Shown here one piece after another: positions 30,889 to 34,722 of a stretch of 34,722 bases of DNA (position 1 is the stretch's first letter; the number at the start of each line of letters is the position of its first letter). The notes beneath the pieces were generated by a model. It had not been told where the DNA came from. It ran no database searches and saw nothing but the letters and a program-made list of their open reading frames with translations. The stretch comes from a virus. The stretch is taken from IMG/VR virus record IMGVR_UViG_3300036772_000093, positions 1 through 34,722 of that record; one strand, written 5' to 3'. The translations under genes and the position numbers were made by a program.

Positions 30889-31455
30889 ATGTCAGATATG
30901 GGCGGGCTAAATGCCCCAAATGGTAGCCGGGTCGTTATTGTTTCGGCGTCAGGGGTAGCTGTGTCATTACGATTACGCAAACGCGAAAACTACTCAGTTA
31001 AACGCAGCGTATCAAAAGCCACACTGGAGACGGGTTATAAAATTTCAGATGGCACTATCACAGAGCAACCAGAAATTGATATTGAAGGCATTGTCACAGG
31101 GAGCGACGGTTACGGGCTGGCATTTGACCCAACGCGAATTAATGCCGAAGTAAACAGCATTAATAATGCCTTTGCGCTAAATGAGCTTGTGTCTGTATAC
31201 ACCTCGTTTATTGCCATCAGCGATGCGGTTTTAACGTCTTTCAGTGCTGAGGCGTCACCACGCGACAAAACAATCTCAATCAAGTTAAGCGCGGAAAAAA
31301 TCAAATTCACAACGTTCCAGCGAACACAGAACGAAGCGCCAGCGCCAAAAAAAACAAAAACAAAAAATCCAGCTGGGCAGGGGAGGGCAGGAACTGGCAA
31401 GAAATCTGCCGCGCCAGTAGAAGAGCCGAAACACGATATTTTATATTTTACATAG
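30889..31455 (+). CDS. Putative baseplate/Dit-like tail protein (188 aa)
   Basis: The protein lies just after the tape measure block. The first 130 residues are beta-rich ('VKRSVSKATLETGYKISDGT', 'PEIDIEGIVTGSDGYG'), similar to Dit-like proteins that attach the baseplate to the tube. The last 55 residues are basic and rich in Ala, Pro and Lys, probably disordered. The start codon follows GGTGAAAT closely after a terminator. Dit-like function is inferred from position and pattern, not from a firm match. Confidence 0.7.
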   Translation: MSDMGGLNAPNGSRVVIVSASGVAVSLRLRKRENYSVKRSVSKATLETGYKISDGTITEQPEIDIEGIVTGSDGYGLAFDPTRINAEVNSINNAFALNELVSVYTSFIAISDAVLTSFSAEASPRDKTISIKLSAEKIKFTTFQRTQNEAPAPKKTKTKNPAGQGRAGTGKKSAAPVEEPKHDILYFT

Positions 31456-31466
31456 GGTTACTTTAA

Positions 31467-31802
31467 ATGGCTGACCAATTTTTCAACATTCCCCTTGTGG
31501 CTTCTATTCCCGACCAGGACTTAACCATCAACTTTGACGGTTCGTTTTTTTCTATCCGTGTTTTTTATGCAACGACTACGCACTTGTGGTGGCTTGAGTT
31601 GAGCAGCGTAGATATGGCTGTGACACTGTCACAAATCCTGTTGCGGCCAGATGTCTTGCATGGATTGGCCGGTAAAGTGCCAGGGTATGCAGGCAACGCG
31701 ACTATTGGCATGGTTCGCAACAGGGTTAACGGCGTATATGGCTCAATAGATGCCTTTGCGGGTGATTTTGGGCTTTACATGACTGATGCAGTGACACTGT
31801 AA
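31467..31802 (+). CDS. Baseplate plug-like protein (111 aa)
   Basis: The 111-residue beta-rich protein fits the small baseplate plug family (similar to the plug of cyanophage Pam3). It starts with 'FFNIPLVASIPDQDLTINF', contains 'GSFFSIRVFYATTTHLWWLEL' across two strands, and ends with 'DAFAGDFGLYMTDAVTL'. In relatives it is followed directly by the hub gene. Here the hub gene is at 5354, at the other end of the prophage, so the two are neighbours only when the phage ends are joined and the lysis and lysogeny genes are left out. Confidence 0.75.
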   Translation: MADQFFNIPLVASIPDQDLTINFDGSFFSIRVFYATTTHLWWLELSSVDMAVTLSQILLRPDVLHGLAGKVPGYAGNATIGMVRNRVNGVYGSIDAFAGDFGLYMTDAVTL

Positions 31803-31834
31803 CGTCAAGGTATCCGATGTACTGGTGAGTAGCG

Positions 31835-32179
31835 ATGAATAACACAATACAGGAGCTAACGGAGCAAGTGACTAAATGGATTGAAGTTTATTTTCCGGCT
31901 ATCTGCGCGGGGTTAATGGCTGCAACGGTTTCAATTTTTATGGACATCAGAGCGGGTGAACCACCAAAAAGAACCGCGTCGGGAGGCATAATTTGCGGGA
32001 TGGTGGCGACGGGTTGTTATTCGTTCGCAATATTTTGCGGCATGCCGCCAGAGGCTGGCATTTTTTTTGGTGCATATGTTGGATTCAGAGGTGCGGATAA
32101 CATCAAAGACACATTTGTATCGATAGGTGATTCATTCCGTAAACGCAAGTCTGGAGGGGTTGAGAATGCAGATAAGTAA
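31835..32179 (+). CDS. Holin
   Basis: The 114-residue protein has three hydrophobic segments, near residues 19-37, 49-68 and 71-84, and a basic C-terminal tail ('RKRKSGG'). Size, topology and position directly before the endolysin indicate a class I holin of the phage lambda S group. It would form lesions in the inner membrane and release the endolysin, which has no signal peptide. The ribosome-binding site is weak, which could keep expression low. It overlaps the endolysin gene by 14 bases. Confidence 0.82.
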   Translation: MNNTIQELTEQVTKWIEVYFPAICAGLMAATVSIFMDIRAGEPPKRTASGGIICGMVATGCYSFAIFCGMPPEAGIFFGAYVGFRGADNIKDTFVSIGDSFRKRKSGGVENADK

Positions 32180-32603
32180 TAACGGCATCAATTTTATAAA
32201 ACGTGAAGAAGGTGAAAAACTCACGGGTTATGAGGACACGCGCGGCATTCCAACAATCGGCGTGGGCCACACCGGGAGCATTAACGGAAAGCCGGTTGCT
32301 GTGGGTATGAAAATAACCGCCGAGCAATCATCCGCATTATTAAATGGGGATTTAGGATGGGTGGAAAGCACAATCAGTAATTATGTTAAATCCTCACTAA
32401 ACCAAAATCAGTATGATGCCCTGTGTAGCTTTATCTTTAATGTGGGCGCAAACGCGTTTAAAGGGTCAACAATGCTTAAGCTGTTAAACGTGGGCAATTA
32501 TCCTGGTGCATCAGATGAATTTCCGAAGTGGAAAAAGTCAGGTGGCGACCCGGATATTTTGTTACCTCGTCGCCAGCGAGAAAGAGCGTTGTTTCTTGCA
32601 TGA
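32166..32603 (+). CDS. Endolysin, T4-lysozyme type (GH24)
   Basis: The catalytic triad of T4-type lysozyme is present with its exact spacing: Glu15 in 'REEGEKL', Asp24 in 'YEDTRGIP' and Thr30 in 'PTIGVGHTG'. The enzyme cleaves the glycan bond between MurNAc and GlcNAc in peptidoglycan. At 145 residues it is compact, and it lacks a signal peptide or SAR helix, so it depends on the holin. The ATG at 32166 has GGAGG eight bases upstream. The stop overlaps the start of the spanin gene by 4 bases. Confidence 0.95.
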   Translation: MQISNNGINFIKREEGEKLTGYEDTRGIPTIGVGHTGSINGKPVAVGMKITAEQSSALLNGDLGWVESTISNYVKSSLNQNQYDALCSFIFNVGANAFKGSTMLKLLNVGNYPGASDEFPKWKKSGGDPDILLPRRQRERALFLA

Positions 32604-33139
32604 GCACGTTATTTAAATTGCTGTGGAAACCGCTGACGATTGGCGCTGTGCTGGCGCTGGTACTGTGGTTTTTTTCACATGCCCGCTATGAAGCTGGATA
32701 CAAGGCATCAAGTGCAGCCTGGCAATTAAAGGACGCACAGCGGCAAAAGGCTGAAGCGCTGGCTTTGGCTGTCGCGGAAGCTACTGAGCGGGAAGAAGAA
32801 AAAAGGCGACAAGATGAAGCGACAAAAGCGGCGCTGGCCGCAAATAAAGAGATTGCTAAGGTACGCGTTGATGCCGCTGACGCTCGGCGTGCTGGTGAGC
32901 GGTTGCAGCGGACCATTAACAGCATCAGAAAGCAGCTTGCAGGCAGTGAAACCGGCAGGCTTGCCGCCGTTGCCGATGCAGGCGCAACAAGAGCCGCAAC
33001 CGGCATTTTGCTTGCCAACGTGCTTGAACGCGCTGACAAGCGAGCGGGCCAGCTGGCGGAATATGCTGACCGGGCCAGAGTAGCCGGTCAGACGTGCGAG
33101 CGTATATATAGAGGCGTTGCCGCTGCCGGTAAACCTTAG
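32600..33139 (+). CDS. Rz: Inner-membrane spanin (Rz-like, DUF2514)
   Basis: The 179-residue protein has one N-terminal membrane helix (about residues 9-27). A long periplasmic Ala-, Glu- and Arg-rich coiled coil follows ('AEATEREEEKRRQDEATKAA'), then a C-terminal 'RAGQLAEYADRARVAGQTCE' region. It fits DUF2514 i-spanins. It would pair with the outer-membrane lipoprotein encoded inside it, at 32814-33083, to fuse the two membranes at the last step of lysis. It overlaps the endolysin stop (ATGA). Confidence 0.9.
   Translation: MSTLFKLLWKPLTIGAVLALVLWFFSHARYEAGYKASSAAWQLKDAQRQKAEALALAVAEATEREEEKRRQDEATKAALAANKEIAKVRVDAADARRAGERLQRTINSIRKQLAGSETGRLAAVADAGATRAATGILLANVLERADKRAGQLAEYADRARVAGQTCERIYRGVAAAGKP
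32814..33083 (+). CDS. Rz1: Outer-membrane spanin lipoprotein (Rz1-like), nested
   Basis: This gene lies wholly inside the Rz gene in another frame. The start has AAAAGG seven bases upstream. The N-terminus is strongly basic (residues 1-16) and is followed by a hydrophobic stretch and the lipobox 'VSGC' with Cys31. Signal peptidase II would cleave there and release a mature lipoprotein of about 59 residues. The mature part includes Pro-rich 'PAGLPPLP', as in other Rz1 proteins. It should sit in the outer membrane and contact Rz. Confidence 0.85.
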   Translation: MKRQKRRWPQIKRLLRYALMPLTLGVLVSGCSGPLTASESSLQAVKPAGLPPLPMQAQQEPQPAFCLPTCLNALTSERASWRNMLTGPE

Positions 33140-33170
33140 GCCAAATCTGGTGGAGCACTTGTTGTCATTT

Positions 33171-33196
33171 GCCCGGACATCACCGGGCTTTTTTTT
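33171..33196 (+). terminator. Terminator after the lysis genes
   Basis: GCCCGG (33171-33176) and CCGGGC (33183-33188) form a stem with a 6-base loop, followed by eight T. It ends late transcription and insulates the toxin-antitoxin pair. Confidence 0.9.
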
Positions 33197-33202
33197 ACCC
33201 GC

Positions 33203-33235
33203 TTGATGGATGGTAACGAATACGTTACCATCCAT
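33203..33235 (+). promoter_or_regulatory. Autoregulated promoter/operator of the toxin-antitoxin pair
   Basis: A perfect 13-bp inverted repeat (33206-33218 and 33223-33235, each containing GGATGGTAACG or its complement) surrounds a 4-base centre. It overlaps a promoter-like pair, TTGATG at 33203-33208 and TACCAT at 33226-33231, with 17 bases between them. The AAGGAGG of the toxin gene follows at 33243. This is the arrangement expected for repression by the antitoxin complex. Confidence 0.75.
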
Positions 33236-33255
33236 TCACCGCAAGGAGGTTAAAA

Positions 33256-33594
33256 TTGATAGTTAAATACTACGAAACGGAAGACGGTGACATCCCGCTT
33301 GAGAAGTGGCTGACAAAGAACAAGGCCGCAATGGCCAAAGTTTTTGCAGTCACACAACGGCTTAAGGACGGGAATATGTCGTCAGTGAAATGGTTGTCAG
33401 GGCGTCCGGGCATTGGTGAGTATCGCGTTAACTGGGGTGCCGGTCTGAGGGTTTACCTGATGCAGGACGGCGATGAAATCGTGATTTTACTCTGTGCCGG
33501 TTTTAAAGACAGTCAGGACAAAGATTTAGCCAGGGCGGAGAGTTTCCGGGCAGACTATTTAAGAGGTAAAAAATATGCCAGCGGTAGACATTGA
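33256..33594 (+). CDS. Type II toxin, RelE/HigB-like (HI1419 family)
   Basis: The 112-residue protein matches the addiction module killer family exemplified by Haemophilus HI1419. The signatures are 'PLEKWL' (14-19), 'GEYRVNWGAGLRVYLMQDGD' (54-73) and 'LLCAGFKDSQDKDLARA' (78-94). Members of the RelE superfamily usually cleave mRNA on the ribosome. It starts with TTG, six bases after AAGGAGG. It precedes its antitoxin, overlapping it by 20 bases. The location next to the right attachment site suggests stabilisation of the prophage. Confidence 0.9.
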   Translation: MIVKYYETEDGDIPLEKWLTKNKAAMAKVFAVTQRLKDGNMSSVKWLSGRPGIGEYRVNWGAGLRVYLMQDGDEIVILLCAGFKDSQDKDLARAESFRADYLRGKKYASGRH

Positions 33595-33871
33595 TGTTAT
33601 GTGGTCGAGGCTCCTTAAGGAGGATCCAGGCTCACGCAAAGCGATACTTGAAGAGATTCACGAACTCATCAGAGACGGTGAGATAGAAACGGCAAAAGGC
33701 ATGCTGCGCACGCTCATAAAGGCAACGTGCGGTTTTCCTGCAATTTCAAATGAGATTGGCCGCAACTCAAAATCAATCATGCGCATGCTGTCGCCAGATG
33801 TTGACCCCGGCGTTAAGGCATTTATGGCCGTAGTGAAAGCCGCAGAGCGTCAATCACTGAAGATGTTGTGA
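33575..33871 (+). CDS. Type II antitoxin with helix-turn-helix (HI1420 family)
   Basis: The 98-residue protein is encoded after the toxin, in the order known for the HI1419/HI1420 pair. Residues 54-72 ('FPAISNEIGRNSKSIMRML') form a helix-turn-helix, as in that antitoxin family. It should neutralise the toxin and, with it, repress the palindromic promoter at 33203-33235. The N-terminal 45 residues, probably helical, are longer than in the shortest members of the family. A terminator follows 60 bases downstream. Confidence 0.82.
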   Translation: MPAVDIDVMWSRLLKEDPGSRKAILEEIHELIRDGEIETAKGMLRTLIKATCGFPAISNEIGRNSKSIMRMLSPDVDPGVKAFMAVVKAAERQSLKML

Positions 33872-33931
33872 TTTTTTGAATGACGTAAAGGCGCAGCGGT
33901 AATACGTTTGCAATGCCTGAAGCATAACCAG

Positions 33932-33956
33932 ACCCGGCCACCGCGCCGGGTTTTTT
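33932..33956 (+). terminator. Terminator at the right end of the prophage
   Basis: ACCCGGC (33932-33938) and GCCGGGT (33945-33951) form a stem with a 6-base loop, followed by six T. It ends the toxin-antitoxin transcript. Between here and dif (34128) I see no gene, only a half operator GGGTA at 34044. Confidence 0.88.
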
Positions 33957-34127
33957 CTGCTCGATAGTTACAAAGTCTGCGTTGTGAACGGGATAGGGCG
34001 GGGTCAATCGTAAAAATGTGCTGTTTGTAGTTGAAATAAACGCGGGTAAAAACTAGACTACGGGGAAGAGTTTAGCAACAAGTGCGTAAAGCGCATTGAC
34101 TGGCCTGTCTTCGTTCAAATTCGCTGT

Positions 34128-34155
34128 ATTTAACATAATATACATTATGCGCACC
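34128..34155 (-). other. dif: Chromosomal dimer-resolution site dif (right prophage junction)
   Basis: Read left to right, the site is the XerD arm ATTTAACATAA (34128-34138), central TATACA (34139-34144) and XerC arm TTATGCGCACC (34145-34155). The reverse complement equals the E. coli dif sequence as I know it. XerC and XerD recombine here under FtsK control to resolve chromosome dimers. The first 15 bases are repeated at 113-127. The prophage thus supplies the XerD half of this site, and dif stays intact after integration. Confidence 0.92.
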
Positions 34156-34314
34156 AATATAGAATCAGGCGAAATCCAGTGTTTTATGGGCATCGTTTGT
34201 CTGGTCGTTACTAGTTCCAACAAGCTCTTTCTACCTTGCTACACAGCTCACCTGCCACCCCAGTCTCAGTCCCGGAGATTCGATTTCTGGGGTGCGCATT
34301 CCAGCTGCAAAAGA

Positions 34315-34536
34315 TTATTCAATACGTACTACGTCAGGATGTTGCTCTGTCGCCATCTCATGAAAAATATCACCCAGCCAACCGGCTATTTCAGCTTCTG
34401 TCAGATAATCAGGAATGATGATGTCATGCAGACGCGAATATTTGCGCTCTGATAAATCAACCCGGTACACAAGCCAGCGTTCATGCTCACGACGAACGCC
34501 GATATGCTGCCGACCAAAAACTTCGTAGATATTCAT
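34315..34536 (-). CDS. Small hypothetical host protein (73 aa, DUF7661-like)
   Basis: The protein begins 'MNIYEVFGRQHIGVRRE' and contains 'RWLVYRVDLSERKYSRLHD', then 'YLTEAEIAGWLGDIFHE'. I start it at 34536, because AAGG lies eight bases upstream. The longer frame adds ten residues without support. Proteins of this type are common in enterobacteria and are, I believe, named DUF7661. The function is unknown. It is followed on the same strand by nothing until dif. It lies 35 bases after the efflux gene end and may be co-transcribed with it. Confidence 0.75.
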   Translation of the reverse strand: MNIYEVFGRQHIGVRREHERWLVYRVDLSERKYSRLHDIIIPDYLTEAEIAGWLGDIFHEMATEQHPDVVRIE

Positions 34537-34571
34537 ATTTAACGCCTTGCTCCCATCATGTCCCAAACTCG

Positions 34572-34722
34572 TTAACGCGGATAATTTCCCACCGCGCGGT
34601 TCACTCCAGCCCAGGCCGTCATGACATCACGCTCGCTCATCGCCAGCGACTGCCTCGCCTGAATATTGCTGCGCTGCGCATCCAGCACATCGATAAAATT
34701 GCTAAGTCCACCATCGTAGCGC
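34572..34722 (-). CDS. Outer-membrane efflux protein (TolC/NodT family), 3' end
   Basis: Only the last 49 codons are in the window; the gene continues beyond the right edge. The translated end contains 'RYDGGLSNFIDVLDAQRSNI' and 'MTAWAGVNRAVG'. This matches the final helix pair of outer-membrane efflux lipoproteins of RND pumps ('RY--G---FLDVLDAQR' pattern). It is host sequence and shows that dif lies near an efflux operon in this chromosome. Confidence 0.85.
   Translation of the reverse strand, partial: RYDGGLSNFIDVLDAQRSNIQARQSLAMSERDVMTAWAGVNRAVGNYPR

Larger units (their letters stand above)
113..34142. mobile_element. Temperate myovirus prophage integrated at dif
   Basis: The interval is bounded by a 15-bp direct repeat at 113-127 and 34128-34142, which gives an element of 34,015 bp. 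It contains an integrase, terminase, portal, capsid, contractile-tail, fibre and lysis genes, all apparently intact. The right repeat belongs to a perfect dif site. The left repeat continues into a degenerate second half. The element therefore looks like a phage that uses dif as its attachment site and restores dif on one side. The virion gene set (DUF1073 portal, DUF2213, DUF2184 capsid, DUF3383 sheath, DUF2612) resembles that of medium-sized enterobacterial myoviruses. I suspect the group around Erwinia phage phiEt88 and E. coli ECO1230-10, but that is from memory. Confidence 0.88.

Noticed and set aside
34096-34452. Open frame of 118 codons on the plus strand starting near dif
   Set aside because: It runs across dif and antisense to the host gene at 34315-34536, and shows no protein family pattern.
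1-34722. CRISPR array, tRNA, rRNA or insertion sequence
   Set aside because: I saw no regularly spaced repeats, no tRNA cloverleaf near either att site, no rRNA and no transposase gene.

Overview
The window holds a complete-looking temperate myovirus (contractile-tail) prophage of about 34.0 kb, integrated into the chromosome of an enterobacterium (Enterobacterales). The strongest evidence for the host is the sequence at 34128-34155. Read on the minus strand, it matches the chromosome-dimer-resolution site dif of Escherichia coli at all 28 positions as I know that site. A second copy of its XerD half lies at 113-127, so the prophage appears to sit in dif. Host DNA is limited to about 112 bases on the left, mostly a terminator, and about 570 bases on the right. 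The right flank carries a small hypothetical gene and the 3' end of an outer-membrane efflux (TolC-family) gene, both on the minus strand.

Layout from left to right. 113-159: left recombination site and a palindromic operator. 175-2737: seven tightly packed, mostly unknown early genes, including a DUF3850/ASCH-like protein and a ribbon-helix-helix protein fused to a degenerate HNH fold. 2789-4285: an operon of a helix-turn-helix regulator, a stand-alone core-binding-domain protein and a tyrosine recombinase (integrase), ended by a terminator. 4339-5347: about 1 kb without a convincing gene, holding two inverted repeats and two DnaA-box-like sites. 5354-11228: baseplate hub, spike, gp25-like wedge, baseplate J, DUF2612 protein and small tail proteins. 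11298-11852: two small accessory genes. 11879-15070, minus strand: an ERF recombinase, then a tail fibre and its assembly chaperone. 15402-16284: two accessory genes. 16394-25272: terminase, portal, head morphogenesis, protease/scaffold, decoration, major capsid and connector genes. 25269-31802: neck terminator, sheath, tube, frameshifted chaperone, tape measure, a membrane-protein moron and baseplate genes. 31835-33139: holin, endolysin and nested spanins. 33256-33871: a toxin-antitoxin pair beside dif.

The virion genes follow the order of phages with DUF1073, DUF2213, DUF2184 and DUF3383 proteins. When the ends are joined, the lysis, toxin-antitoxin, attachment, early and integrase block lies inside the tail cluster, between the baseplate plug and the baseplate hub. 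No replication initiator, helicase or lambda-type CI/Cro pair is recognisable.

The most interesting possibility is the combination of dif targeting, a phage-encoded tyrosine recombinase, and a co-translated small protein that resembles only the N-terminal DNA-binding domain of that recombinase. Four exact copies of a 16-bp palindrome (GGGTA-N6-TACCC), plus a near copy upstream of the 15402 gene, suggest a dedicated phage regulator. All functional assignments come from reading motifs and recalled family features; no database search was run.
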